A DNA stretch of 64,000 bases from Silurus meridionalis (lineage: Eukaryota; Chordata; Actinopteri; Siluriformes; Siluridae), in NCBI RefSeq assembly GCF_014805685.1, contig NC_060911.1, positions 9,152,212 to 9,216,211 of the forward strand, given 5' to 3'. A program made the translations under genes and the position numbers. The notes under the pieces are model-generated. The model saw nothing but the letters and a program-made list of their open reading frames with translations. It did no database searches and had not been told where the DNA came from. The first letter of the stretch is position 1, and each line of letters begins with the position of its first letter. Below, one piece after another: positions 48,169-61,569 of the stretch.

Positions 48169-48178
48169 ACAATCTGGC
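48169..48178 (+). other. Self-primer binding site
   Basis: ACAATCTGGC lies two bases after the 5' LTR. It is the exact reverse complement of GCCAGATTGT at the predicted 5' end of the transcript (47602-47611). In Tf1 and related Ty3/gypsy elements the first bases of the mRNA anneal here and prime reverse transcription instead of a tRNA. The identical ten bases follow the LTR remnant of the older copy at 23369-23378. Confidence 0.75.
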
Positions 48179-48182
48179 CAAC

Positions 48183-50756
<2,574 letters not shown>

Positions 50757-50792
50757 GAGGGAGCTCCTGGCTGTCAAACTGGCCTTGGAGGA

Positions 50793-51685
50793 ATGGCGCC
50801 ATTGGTTGGAGGTGCGGAGGTCCCCTTTCTGGTCTGGACGGATCATCGCAACCTTGAGTACCTCCAATCGGCTAAACGACTCAACCCCGACAGGCTAGAT
50901 GGGGCCTTTTCTTTGGCCGCTTCGGTTCTCTCTTCGTACCGGCCTGGGAGCCGGAATGTCAAGCCTGATGCGCTCTCTAGGGTTCATGCCCTGGAGGAGG
51001 AGGAGCCATGCCCAGAGACCATCCTTGCCAAGTCTGTGTCGGTCCACACCCTTAGTCTCGCTTTGGAGGAGCGGGTCAAGAATGCCCAAGACAGGGGCCC
51101 TGTCCCTGAGGGTTGCCCTACTGGTCTCCTGTTCGTCCCGAGGGTCTCCGCCCTGGAGTTCTTCAGTGGTGTCACAACTCCCTGTTCTTCTGTCACCCGG
51201 TCAGCCTCGCACCTTGTCTCTGGTCAAGGCACGCTTCTGGTGGCCTTCTGTAGTAAAGGACACCGGGACTTTGTCGCGGCCTGCCCGACTGTGCCCAACA
51301 CAAGAACCCTCGTGGCCGCCCCATGGTCTTCTTCGCCCCTTCCTATCCCAAACGCCCGTGGTCGCACATCGCCATGGACTTCGTTACCGGGCTGCCCATT
51401 TCCAGTGGCAACACGGTTGTCATGACGGTCATTGATCGATTTTCTAAGATGGGCCACTTCATCGCTCTGCCCAAGCTGCCGTCTGCCAAGGAAACCGCCA
51501 AGCTGGCCCTCCAGCACATATTCCGCCTCCATGGTTTCCCCAGAGATATCGTCTCGGACCGCGGACCCCAATTCTCGGCGCAGTTTTGGAGGGAGTTCTG
51601 CCGCCTCCTGGGCATCTCGACCAGCCTCTCATCTGGGTTTCACCCCAGGCGACGGACAGACCGAGAGGCTCAACCAGGATCTTGA
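50793..51685 (+). pseudogene. pol: RNase H end, tether and integrase core
   Basis: [20 protein letters not shown] closes the RNase H (about 50830-50890), then [18 protein letters not shown]. Another frame holds the integrase: HKNPRGRP, then [20 protein letters not shown] with the first catalytic Asp, [38 protein letters not shown] with the second Asp (about 51560), and [10 protein letters not shown]. The Glu region lies just after 51640 (TDREAQ frame-shifted). The zinc-binding N-terminal domain is decayed. Confidence 0.8.
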
Positions 51686-51983
51686 GACCGGTCTCCGTCT
51701 CCTTTGCAGTCGGGAACCCTCCTCCTGGTCGGACAAACTTTTATGGATTGAGTATGCCCATAACACTCTTCCCACTGCTGCCACAGGACTTGCGCCCTTC
51801 CAGGTGGTCCACGGTTTTCTGCCGCGATTTTCTCCAACCAGGAACCCCGGTCCGCCGTTCCTTCTGCCGCCCTTTTCTTTCGTCGCTGCCGTCGAGGCTG
51901 GAGGACGGCCCGAGCAGCCCTGCTCAAGAATGGCATAAGGCTTTGCCAGGGGCCAACCGTGGCGGTGCCTAGCCCCCGCTACC

Positions 51984-52400
51984 GTGCTGGGCAACGTGTG
52001 TGGCTCTCTACTGGGACCTTCCCTTAAGGCCACCTGTCGGAAGCTCGCCCGCTTTATCGGCCCCTTCCCCATTTCCAAGGTTATTAATCCGTGGCCCTCC
52101 GGCTCAGGCTCCCCAGGCGCTCGGGTCCACCCTACGTTTCATGTGTCTAGGGTTCGACCCGTTCAGGCCTGCTCCTGGTGCCCTCCGCCAGGCCCCTCCG
52201 CCCGCCGGGTCATTGCTGGGGTCCTGCCTACACCGTCGCCGCCTGCTCCGCTCCCGTCGTCGTGGCGGGGCCTTCAGTACCTTGTGGATTGGGAGGGCTA
52301 TGGTCCTGAGGCGCTCCTGGGTCCCCTCCCGCTTTATCCTGGACCCTGACCTGATTGCTGGCTTTCATCAGGCCCACCGGGCAGCCTGTTGGGCGTCGGG
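51984..52400 (+). pseudogene. pol: integrase C-terminus with chromodomain
   Basis: The frame opens near a [17 protein letters not shown] phrase (about 52040-52090), typical of gypsy integrase C-termini. [13 protein letters not shown] follows, and [16 protein letters not shown] (about 52275). After one frame change [19 protein letters not shown] completes a chromodomain-like sequence. Chromodomains direct integration to marked chromatin in this clade. Confidence 0.75.
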
Positions 52401-52408
52401 GCCGCCCT

Positions 52409-52420
52409 GGGCGGGGGTAC
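52409..52420 (+). other. Polypurine tract
   Basis: GGGCGGGGGTAC lies directly before the TGTCAG start of the 3' LTR, the expected position of the plus-strand primer. Confidence 0.6.
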
Positions 52421-53151
52421 TGTCAGCCCGCTTGAGCACTTCAGGTATTACCGCCTCAACCACAGAGGAAACGCCCACTCCCAACCAGCTGCACGGATTT
52501 GGTGTATGATTTTCTGGCACTTATAAGGACGCCTGAATCCTCCAGTCAGTGCCAGATTGTCTTTAGGCTTGCCCTGAGCACTCTCCAGCGTATTCTGTTT
52601 TGTTTGTTTGTTCTTTTGTTTGTTTCGTTGTCTCTGACCTGAACATTCTGTCCTTGGTTTCCGGCTCGCGCTGAACGCGCTCCGGTTTCCGGTTCGGCTC
52701 GGCTCTGCTCTGCTCTGCTCGCGCTGAACGCGCTCCGGTTTCCGGTTCGGCTCGGCTCTGCTCTGCTCGCGCTGAACGCGCTCTGGTTTCCGGCTCGGCT
52801 CGGCTCGGCTCTGCTCTGCTCTGCTCGCGCTGAACGCGCTCTGGTTTCCGGCTCGGCTCTGCTCTGCTCTGCTCGCGCTGAACGCGCTCTGGTTTCCGGC
52901 TCGCGCTGAACGCGCTCTGGTTTCCGGCTCGGAATCCTCACCCTTCGCGCACATCGGCTCTCTGAATCGGCTCTCTGAATCGGCTCTCTGAATCGGCTCC
53001 CGGAATCGACTCCTGAATCGACTCCTGAATCGACTCCTGAATCGACTCCTGAATCGACTCCTGAATCGGCTTCCCGATTCAGCTCTGCACAGCCTTTCTC
53101 CCCTGCTCCTTTTGCATCTGCCTTGGATCCTATAACCCTAACTTTCTGACA
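52421..53151 (+). repeat. 3' LTR, complete
   Basis: The 731-bp LTR starts TGTCAG and ends CTGACA, a short terminal inverted repeat. U3 is about 130 bp, with TATAAG at 52522 and the predicted transcript start at 52551. The R/U5 part carries the two minisatellites (about 52668-52930 and 52950-53070) in different copy numbers from the 5' LTR. It joins directly to CAAGTATGATAT of the Tc1 relic. Confidence 0.9.
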
Positions 53152-53870
53152 CAAGTATGATATAATAAGATCAGTAACACCCTGAAACTGAGTTACTCTG
53201 CAGTGGCCAGTGTCATACAGAGGTTTTCAAGACGGGTTTCCACACGTCAGCTTGGACTTAAACTCTTTTAGCTTGAGAGATCGCTTAAAACAGAGGAGTG
53301 TAAAGGACAGTAGACAATGGGTGCTTGATAACTTCCTTCTGCTCAGAGGTGGCAAAAGTACACAGATTCTTTACTTAAGTAGAAGTACAGATACTCATGT
53401 TTTAAAATACTCCGGTAAAAGTTGAAGTACTGATTATACCTTTTTACTTAAGTGAAAGTAAAGAAGTCTTGGCTCTGACATGTACTTAAGTAAAAAGTAG
53501 TTATTACTTCTACCTGTTTTAGCTGTTAACTGGACCTCACATCATATTAATATTAGATAGATAGATGGGTTAATTGTGTAAAACATGGCGGATTTGGTGT
53601 TTGATTTGAGACTTGGCGCAAAAATAAAACAAAAGTTTACTGATTAAAAATATTTTTCAGTGGAGTTTATTTATTTATTTTATATCTAAGTAAAGAAGGG
53701 AGGTCGTGAATAAGTGTATGTTTTGCTGGAGGTTTTAATTTCGAATCTTTTATATTACGTTATTTATTTATGTATTTACTTTTTTTTTTATGGTAAAAAC
53801 AGAAATGTGCACTGAATTAATAGCGTGTTAATAACATTTAGTGCCGTTTAGAATAATTAGAATTTTGACA

Positions 53871-53946
<76 letters not shown>

Positions 53947-54036
53947 CAAAACTAATTAAAAATGTTGTTACCTAATGAATGTATCCAGGCTGAAGATCCA
54001 CGTATAGAACACAAGCAGAGAAAACATGATGATGAT
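53152..54036 (+). repeat. Duplicated block, copy 2
   Basis: Near-identical to 46682-47561. Its left edge is the 3' LTR terminus; copy 1 instead has the uninterrupted Tc1 relic there. Its right side runs on into the complete hAT element and the L2 fragment. Confidence 0.93.
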
Positions 54037-54460
54037 CACGAATGTGTCTGTTCTCAATAATGTTTACATCACTGACTCCCTCTGTCTCAACCACATTAAC
54101 CCTAAACTTCTTACTGCCTTCTGCCTGCTGATTCTTATCTTCGTAAAGAGTGAGAGTCAGGACTTTATACACCAGCGGATTGAAAAAGACGCGCAGTAAC
54201 AGGAAATCGGTTGTTCGGCTGAAATCGGCGCGCAGTGAAAAGAACATTTTTATATTTCACCAAATCAGTGGATTAAAACTAAAGTAACGATCCTGTTTTA
54301 AAAATGTAAGAAGTAAAAAGTACAGATATTTGTGTAAAAATGTAATGAGTAAAAGTAAAAAGTTGTCTGAAAAATAAATAGTGGAGTAAAGTACTGATAA
54401 CAGAAAAATCTACTTAAGTACAGTAACGAAGTATTTGTACTTCGTTACTTCCCACCTCTG
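53344..54460. mobile_element. hAT-like non-autonomous element, complete
   Basis: The 1117-bp element starts CAGAGGTGG and ends CCACCTCTG. CTTCTGCT occurs at 53336-53343 and 54461-54468, an exact 8-bp target duplication as expected for hAT. Removing the element and one octamer restores the L2 reading frame across the site. Sub-terminal phrases (TACTTAAGTA, AAGTACAGATA) recur at both ends. An AT array lies at 53875-53942. I see no transposase. Confidence 0.92.
53972..54247 (-). CDS. Unassigned 91-residue frame inside the hAT element
   Basis: The minus-strand frame opens MFFSLRADFSRTTDFLLLRV and contains VYKVLTLTLYEDKNQQA. I do not recognise a domain. It lies in the right third of the element, in higher-complexity sequence than the rest. 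It could be a chance frame, a scrap of ancestral transposase or a captured host fragment. Confidence 0.2.
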   Translation of the reverse strand: MFFSLRADFSRTTDFLLLRVFFNPLVYKVLTLTLYEDKNQQAEGSKKFRVNVVETEGVSDVNIIENRHIRDHHHVFSACVLYVDLQPGYIH

Positions 54461-55150
54461 CTTCTGCTCAACTCGGATAAAAGGGAAGTACTTTTACTAG
54501 GACCACATGCAGCTAGAAGTAAACTTTCCGATAATGTAGCATCTGTGGATGGTGTTTCTGTTTCAGTGTGTACAGCAGTCAAAGACCTTGGTGTGATTAT
54601 TGACCGTAATCTTTCCTTTGAGGCTTGTGTGAATAACATTACCAGACCTTAGAAATACTGCTAAAATTTTAAATATTATGTCATTACAGGATGCAGAAAA
54701 ACTAGCTCATGCTTTTGTTACATCTAGATTAGATTACTATAATGCTTTACTGTCTGGGTGTTCAAGTAAGTGCATAAACAAGCTTTAGTTAGTTCAGAAT
54801 GAATGCAGCAGCAAAAGTTGACATCACCCCTGTTTTAATGTCTACATGGCTCCCAATTAAATCTTGCATTGATTATAAAATACTAACTTGCATTGATTAT
54901 ACTGATGTATGAAGCACTTAATGGTCTCGTGCTACAGTATCTGAGTGAACTTCTGTACCAATATGTTCCCCCGTGCCTACTTAGATCAAAAGGTGCAGGC
55001 TGTTCTGGTCGTCTGAAGAATGCCTGCATTTCAGCTTTATGAATCAGCTCTCAGATTAGAACCAAGATACACCTGAACACTCATCAGGCTTTGAGACTCG
55101 TTTTGGCAGTGAGGACCATTTAAAATACACACTTTTTTTCAAACACAAAC
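54461..55150 (+). pseudogene. L2-type LINE fragment
   Basis: The fragment resumes after the hAT element with LNSDKREVLLLGPHAARSKL, DGVSVSVCTAVKDLGVIIDR, then in other frames MQKNLLMLLLHLD-type text around LDYYNALLSG (about 54740), a WLPIKS-like stretch (about 54850), YLSELLYQY (about 54940) and ALRLVLAV (about 55090). This is the same family as the LINE at 41333-43635. The piece before the hAT (53240-53343) holds SVKDSRQWVLDNFLLL. Confidence 0.8.
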
Positions 55151-55376
55151 AAATATTTTTAGTGCTTAAATCCAAATACTGGGGGCCTGAAATGCTTCCA
55201 GTTCATCTTTTCTTGGTGGAGGTTTTACCTAAGCAGCCCATTAAGAGCTATGTTTTTATATTAACATTTTAAATACACTATATTTACTATATATTACTAA
55301 GCATTATTAAGGATGCTTGAAATTAAATAAATAAATAAAAATATAAAAGTAACCAAAAGTTATAAAAAATTGAAAT

Positions 55377-55432
<56 letters not shown>

Positions 55433-57047
55433 AAAATAATCCTACAAATAGTAAAAGATCTGATTGAAAGAAGGTCAAGTAGATTTATTGCAATTATTTT
55501 TACAAATAAAGTGAATTAGGAATGTAAAACTAAAAAACAATAAAAAATATGGTGAAAGTGAAAGAAGGTTAAATGTGAATTAATAAAATGTATCTTTGAT
55601 TAATTATAATAATTGTTTTTTTTGCAGATGTAATAACTTAAAAACAATCCTTTGTTGAGTCTTATTTCAAATTTAAATGATACATGGGGGATTTTTTAAT
55701 GTTTTTTTTAAGTCAATGTAAAGGAAAATCTTTATAAAAAGGAACTAATAAATAGCATTAAGGTGTAAAAGTTAAATCTCTCTCATTGTACTGTTTATAT
55801 ATTTTTGTTCAGAGTGAGTATGATTGGTCTAATATTCATTTATAAAGTATGTTGGCTCAGGGTACTTGAGAAAAAACTTTTTAGCTGAAAAAACTTTTAG
55901 CTGGCACACCAAAACGATAAATTGCGATGTAAAAAACTGCTTTAATAATAAAATAAAATAATAAAGGGACATTTTGAAGGGACTCATTTTTACTGTATGC
56001 AGAGAGATATTTCCATGGTGGAGCTTTTTTAGCATTTCTTGGCCATGATTTAAATCGTGTGGAATGAAATCGTTATATCCTGCTTCCTGCAGTTGTGAGG
56101 GCATGTTGATTTGCTCCAGCGCGGTTCTGCTGATGTTTATTGATCTGTAAATCTGATCATGCTACAACTATTAAAATTCTACAGCTTAGCTGAATACCAA
56201 TGTGCTGCAGAGAAGGAGAAAGTGAAGGACATTACACATGTACACAACATATATTCTCTTTCGTAATATTTCTGTATTTTTTGCTATTGCCTTCCAGTTC
56301 TTCCAGTATTTGTACCTTTCTTTTTTCTCTTTCTCTAATTCCATCTTCATATCATCATACCTGCACCGATCTGCTTATTTTTCTACCTCCATCCTTTTAC
56401 CATGTCTAATCTGTTTTTTGTTTAATCTTCCTTTGTTGTTTCCTTTTTGTGCAGAAGACTAGTGTGGTTTTTCTTCAGTTCATACAGTTCACTCTCAAAA
56501 AGGTTTTCTGTATTGACTTAAACTTGTCACAACCTCATTGGCATTTGTATTCCGATTTGTCTCGGTCTTGGGCATTGTTCTATTGACAAACCATTCTTCA
56601 AATTTGAAGCATTTATATCTGGAATGTTCTGCCAAAAGGATAAGACAATCTAAACTTTGAAATAAAAGCATCTAGGGACAGGCTAAGTAATCTTATGTTT
56701 GAATTTGGAATAATCTTAAAACTGTAATATAATTTTTTTCCACATTTATAAGGTACATTTAAGGTACTTGATATTGAAGGTATGTTTATTTAAGGTAACT
56801 AAAGGAGAATACAAGAAATGACCTGTCCATAAAGGAACGTTGTTAAGGTATCATTTTTTGCAATGTTAGTTAATGAAATGGGAAATTTCTTGTATTCTTC
56901 TTTATTTACCTTAAATAAGTCAGATTAGCCAAGTTATAGACATAGTCACCTGGCACTTAGAAAGAAAACGAAGAAAGGTGCTTTATGCTTGTCACATGTA
57001 CTTTAGAGCGCAATGATATACTTTCCTTGTACAGTATATCCCAGCAA
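55151..57047. other. Unique AT-rich DNA
   Basis: No gene is recognised. An ATT array is at 55378-55429. Phrases near 56755-56830 and 56880-56920 (AAGGTAC, TTTAAGGTA, AGAATACAAGAAATG and its reverse TTTCTTGTATTCT) suggest a short diverged inverted repeat of about 80-bp arms. Confidence 0.45.
55378..55429 (+). repeat. (ATT)n microsatellite
   Basis: About seventeen ATT repeats. Confidence 0.95.
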
Positions 57048-57090
57048 TGTTAGGAAGCTAGGGTCAGAGCACAGGCTCAGCCATGATACA

Positions 57091-57512
57091 GTTCAATTCA
57101 ATTCATTTTTATTTGTATGGCACTTTTAACAATGGATATTGTCTCAAAGCAGCTTTACACAGATAAAGAGGTAATAAAAGAATGTATATGTTTGTTCCTT
57201 TAATTGTGTTTATTTTTGTCTCAAATTATGTTTTCCCCTAATGAGGTTCCCTGGTGGTCTAGTGGTTAGGATGCGGCGCTCTCACCGTTCCCGGTCAGGG
57301 AACCAACCCCAGCTATTAAGGTTGCACAAGCCTTAGTGCCAGTCCCAAGCCCAGATAAATAGGGAGGGTTGCGTTAGGAAGGGCATCGAGCGTAAAAACA
57401 TGTGCCAAATCAAAACATGCAGATGGTCCGCTGTGGCGACCCCTAACAAGAGAAGCCGAAAGAAAGCTTATGTTTGCCCCTAATGAGCGAGTGTGGGAAG
57501 GAAAAACTTAAG
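57091..57512 (-). repeat. L2-type LINE 3' tail insert
   Basis: The left edge TTCAATTCAATTCATTTTTA then GTCTCAAAGCAGCTTTACAC, and the right edge GGAAGGAAAAACTT, match the 3' end of the L2 LINE at 41333-41500 in the same minus orientation. Only about 200 bp of LINE is present, split by the SINE at 57246. Confidence 0.8.
57246..57467 (+). repeat. tRNA-Glu-derived SINE with 20-bp duplication
   Basis: The head GTTCCCTGGTGGTCTAGTGG and GCGCTCTCACCG (CTC anticodon) is close to a tRNA-Glu. A deletion has removed the segment between anticodon stem and B box, leaving TTCCCGGTCAGGGAACC. The tail ends CCCCTAACAAGAGAAGCCG. The flanks 57226-57245 and 57468-57487 are the same 20 bases with one mismatch, the target duplication. 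The target is the L2 tail. Confidence 0.92.
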
Positions 57513-57788
57513 GGCCCAAGACTGAAAGATTGGTGATACTGGTACTCAGCTTGAAACCCAGCCCTTCCGATCAATAACACAGCATTAACCACTGAGCTAC
57601 CACCTCCCTTAAACTTAACTTAAAGTTAAACCTGCTTCAAACTAAAATTTGTTTCTCCTTTTATAAATTTGATGTGTTATGGGCCCTGCTGCCATGTTGT
57701 TTGGATAATTACGATCTCATATATCAGCCACTGTACCTAGAGACAAAAAATAATCTACACACAACTGTCCAAATCTGTCTTAGGTATA

Positions 57789-58231
57789 CTACATGGACAA
57801 AAGTATTAAGACACACCTCAATTATTTGGGTCAGGTTGTTCATCAGACCCATTGCCACAGATGTATAAATATTCTACTTCTACTGGCATTTATATTAGAA
57901 CAAAAATGAACTTTGTGCAATGGGTTTTTCATGGCCAAGCAGCTGCATACAAGCCTCACATCACTAAGTACAATGCCAGGCATAGGATGGAGTGACGTAA
58001 AGCACACCACCTCTGAACATGTTCTGTGAAGTGACAAATCAAGCTTCTCAGGTTTTGGCAAATGCCAGTAGAATGTTACCTGCCTGACTGCAAAATGCCA
58101 ACTGGAAAATTTGGTCGAGGAGAGATGATTGCATGGAGATGTGTTTTAGAGGTTAGGTTAGCCCCCTAATCTCTTTAGTGAAAGGAAAGCTAAATGCTTC
58201 AGCATACCAAAAAATGCTATGCTTAAAATTT

Positions 58232-58310
<79 letters not shown>

Positions 58311-58490
58311 GGTCACACACAGAGCCCTGACCTCAACAGCAACACACACCTTTGACGTGAACTATAATGGAGATTGCAAGCCAGGCCATCTCATCCAGCA
58401 TCAGTGCCTGAACTCAGAAATGCTCCAGTGGATAAATGGGCAAAGATTTCTCCAAAAACACTGCATTGTGTTTGTGGGAAGCTTTTCCTA
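57789..58490 (+). mobile_element. Tc1-like deletion derivative
   Basis: The left end TACATGGACAAAAGTATT and CAGACCCATTGCCACAG matches a common fish Tc1 subfamily. The interior jumps to transposase text (AATGGGTTTTTCATGGCC, CAAGCCTCACATCAC, GCCAGTAGAATGTTACC) and after an AT array to CACAGAGCCCTGACCTCAAC (the SPDLN catalytic region) and CATCAGTGCCTGA. It stops near 58490 without a right terminal repeat. Confidence 0.75.
58236..58306 (+). repeat. (AT)n microsatellite
   Basis: About 71 bp of AT placed inside the Tc1 relic where internal transposase sequence is missing. Confidence 0.95.
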
Positions 58491-59102
58491 GTTATTTATT
58501 TGGGGTCAGACTCAGGCTAGAAAACACTAATCGTTTCTGGTTTTTTGGAGCGCTACTGTCGTTGTCACATTACAATGGTGTACATTCACAGACAACACAA
58601 AAGAAAGGAATCACTCAGTTTAGTGGTGGATTAATCGTTTCCATTTCTTGTCACTGTCCTTGACTGCGTTATAATTTTTTTCTTACTTTGCAATATTCTT
58701 TTTTTACATTTGCATAAATAGATGTGGCTATTCAAAAGATAACATTTACATTTCATTTTGCTCAAATGAAAAAAAAAAATGGATAGAGATTTGTTCATTT
58801 TGCAAAATGAGATTTTAAAGATTCAAGTCAGTCAAATGATCTTATCGTTATACCAATTTGGGACTGTGGTACTAAGATTTCAAACAACTGTCCCTTCTTG
58901 GTGGGGAGAGTCGTTTGGATCTCAGTGTCAAAAAAATGAAATGCTTTAAAAACTATTTTGAAAAAGAAATTTTTGAGATGTGACAAAAGAAGGAAATTTG
59001 TTCAAGGGGGGCAAAAAATAAAACAGACAGAAACAAAAAGAAAGTTGAGACTCTCTCTCATGAGAGATACATTTTTCTAAATGGACACAAAGGCAAAGAC
59101 TT

Positions 59103-59149
<47 letters not shown>

Positions 59150-59366
59150 ATGAAACAGAAAGAAAAAGACAGACAGGAAATAGAGAAATAAACAGAATGA
59201 CATGGAGGAAAAAGATTGTAGTGAGAGTGAGAATGAAAGAGACGACAGAAAGAGGAGTCCTAAAGCTTCTCAAATCCCAGGATCCTTTGCTGTGTTCACA
59301 CTATAATCCCTCTGATGTCCCATGGTTTGTGTCCTCCCTGCAATGCCCACACAAAGAACTGTGTGT

Positions 59367-59415
<49 letters not shown>

Positions 59416-59696
59416 GTAGTGTGCGTGCACATTTTCTAGATGTAGTAGACTGGAATACAATCATTAGCCTCAGAAATGTTTCCGATTTCAAGGAAACTCT
59501 TTAGATGAGCTCTGAGATTACAATTAAAGATAAAAAAAAAAGTGAAAGTGAATGGAAAGGTAAAGAAACAAAACAGTTCCACTAGTTGATGTTCTTGAAT
59601 CAGTGCATTCATCTGTTTGCTGTTTGTAATTTTCAATCAATTTTGCATAAACCATGATCTCATACTGTGTGTTTGTGTGTCATGTATATGGACACA
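58491..59696. other. Unique DNA with GA and GT arrays
   Basis: No gene is recognised. A GA array lies at 59107-59147 and a GT array at 59369-59412. Confidence 0.45.
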
Positions 59697-59975
59697 CACA
59701 GTGCGTCCATACACAAGTATTCAGACCCTCTTCACTTTTTTTTTATATTTTGCTGCAGGCTGATTAAAATCATCTATTATAAAAAAATGTAAAAAATGTG
59801 AAATAAAAAATCTGATATATCACATGTATATATTCAGACCCTTTGCAATAATACTTGAAAATTAGCTTAGGTTCCTCTCAATTCCCTTGATCTTTGCTGA
59901 GATGTTTTTACACCATTATTGGAGTGGAAAAGTTTATTGATTGAACTGAGTTACACAGCTGACAGTGTATATTAA
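59697..59975 (+). mobile_element. Tc1-like left-end fragment
   Basis: CAGTGCGTCCATACACAAGT then ATTCAGACCCTCTTCAC is the left terminal repeat of a common fish Tc1 subfamily. The second CAGACCCTTTGC (about 59838) is its internal direct repeat. The copy stops at about 59975 before the transposase. Confidence 0.7.
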
Positions 59976-59976
59976 A

Positions 59977-59982
<6 letters not shown>

Positions 59983-60047
<65 letters not shown>
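59983..60047 (+). repeat. (AT)n microsatellite
   Basis: About 65 bp of AT between two Tc1 fragments. Confidence 0.95.
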
Positions 60048-60051
<4 letters not shown>

Positions 60052-60451
60052 AGACCAAAAGTTTGGACACACCTTCTCATTCAAAGAGTTTTCTTTATTT
60101 TCATGACTATGAAAATTGTAGATTCACACTGAAGGCATCAAAACTATGAATTAACACATGTGGAATTATATACATAACAAAAAAGTGTGAAACAACTGAA
60201 AATATGTCATATTGTAGGTTCTTCAAAGTAGCCACCTTTTGCTTAGATTACTGCTTTGCACACTCTTGGCATTCTCTTGATGCCTACTTTGAAGAACCTA
60301 CAATATGACATATTTTCAGTCATATTGTAAATAATTCCACATGTGTTATTTCATAGTTTTGATGCCTTCAGTGTGACTCTACAATTTTCATAGTCATGAA
60401 AATAAAGAAAACTCTTTGAATGAGCAGGTGTCCAAACTTTGGTCTGTACTG
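60046..60451. mobile_element. Fold-back Tc1-like element
   Basis: The left arm (60046-60286) reads in from TAGTACAGACCAAAAG through ATGTCATATTGTAGG to TTGGCATTCTCTTGATG. The latter is the reverse of the transposase C-terminal coding end. The right arm (60283-60451) carries the same 3' end in forward orientation to GGTCTGTACTG. Both ends are therefore copies of one end of the parent, seen whole at 62194-62743. Confidence 0.75.
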
Positions 60452-60575
60452 TATATATATATATAAACTTTTGGTCTGTACTGTATATATAATATATATA
60501 TAAACTTTTGGTCTGTACTGTGTATATAATATATACACAGTACAGACCAAAAGTTTGGACACACAAGGTATTTTT
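60452..60575. repeat. Cluster of Tc1 terminal-repeat fragments
   Basis: AAACTTTTGGTCTGTACTGT occurs twice (about 60466-60485 and 60504-60523), separated by AT-rich spacers. It is then followed by the inverted form CAGTACAGACCAAAAGTTTG at about 60538. Four ends of the same terminal repeat thus lie within 130 bp. Confidence 0.8.
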
Positions 60576-61569
60576 TTCAGTTTAATCTCAGTATTTGTGA
60601 GTAGCTGACTTGCGATGGAGATGTTTTCCGATGACCCCGTTGAGACATGGTCTAACCTATCCATGAATCTTAAACAATGGTTATCAGTATGGGGTTGTGT
60701 ACTTTAAAACACCAAAAACAAAGAAAAAATATGTGCAAGACAACTGAACTCTGTCACCCAACCTTACCCCTTGTTATTGTATGATATGTTTAGTGACATG
60801 CAGAGGCATTTAATAAATATGATCTATAAATAGTGCTTGAGATATTGAAGCCTGGGATTTATGCATCTACAGTATCGTCTTCTGCATGTAGACCGTCTTC
60901 TTCAAATCTGAATTTTTTTTATTATTTTATTGGAAAATTTTAATTAGCAAACCTAATTTCTCCTGGAGGATCAGAACAAGTTTATTTGTTGCTCATTCAT
61001 AAGAGCATTTGCAGAAGCAGTATAGTATTTTGATCATTCTTTTAGTCAGTTTAAACCTTCTTATCTTATAAGATTTCCTGAGTGTGTGAATATGAATATG
61101 AATATAAAGACAAAGATTAGCATGAAACTTGACTGATCTGCTTTAATCCTAGGTGAGAATTAGTTAGAATTTAGTCACACTTAATTAGACAAATGTAAGT
61201 AATGTTCATTTTTCCAATGACCAATACAGAGTTGACTGCATATAGGTTACATGAATAATAATTTACCGTATAATGTAATGTAAACTTTACTATTTAACGT
61301 CATATAACGTCATTATTTTGACCAGTATTAACACACTGGACTCTGGTTTAACACAGTAAAACAAAACAATGTTTCCCCCGGACCAGGGCGCAACACAAGG
61401 TGCAACATCAGACAACATAAATTAACAAAAGTAACACAGAACTACAACTGACAACACAAAGTGCACATGTGCAACATTTAAAGCAACAAAAAACAAAAGA
61501 CAGGATACACCACACACACATACAGTGGTATTACCTCAGAATGAGAGATAAGTATACTTCAAGGCTCTT
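60576..61569. other. Unique AT-rich DNA
   Basis: No gene or element is recognised. Confidence 0.4.

Larger units (their letters stand above)
57048..57608 (-). repeat. tRNA-derived SINE, split
   Basis: The tail side (GAAGCTAGGGTCAGAGCACA then GCTCAGCCATGATACAG, 57053-57090) and the head side (GGGCCCAAGACTG to CACTGAGCTACCACCTCCC, 57511-57608) match the two parts of the minus-strand SINE at 139-392. The 420 bp between them is a later L2-tail insert that itself holds a tRNA-Glu SINE. Some SINE sequence is missing at the join. Confidence 0.75.

Noticed and set aside
52507..52510. LTR start at TGATTTTC
   Set aside because: The 5' LTR appears to begin there, but the 3' LTR extends 86 bp further left to TGTCAG, which pairs with the CTGACA end and follows a polypurine tract. 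The 5' LTR is truncated.
57246..57310. Functional tRNA-Glu gene
   Set aside because: The tRNA-like head lacks the segment between the anticodon stem and the B box, is joined to a SINE body and has insertion duplications. The head at 18989-19229 is also part of a SINE.
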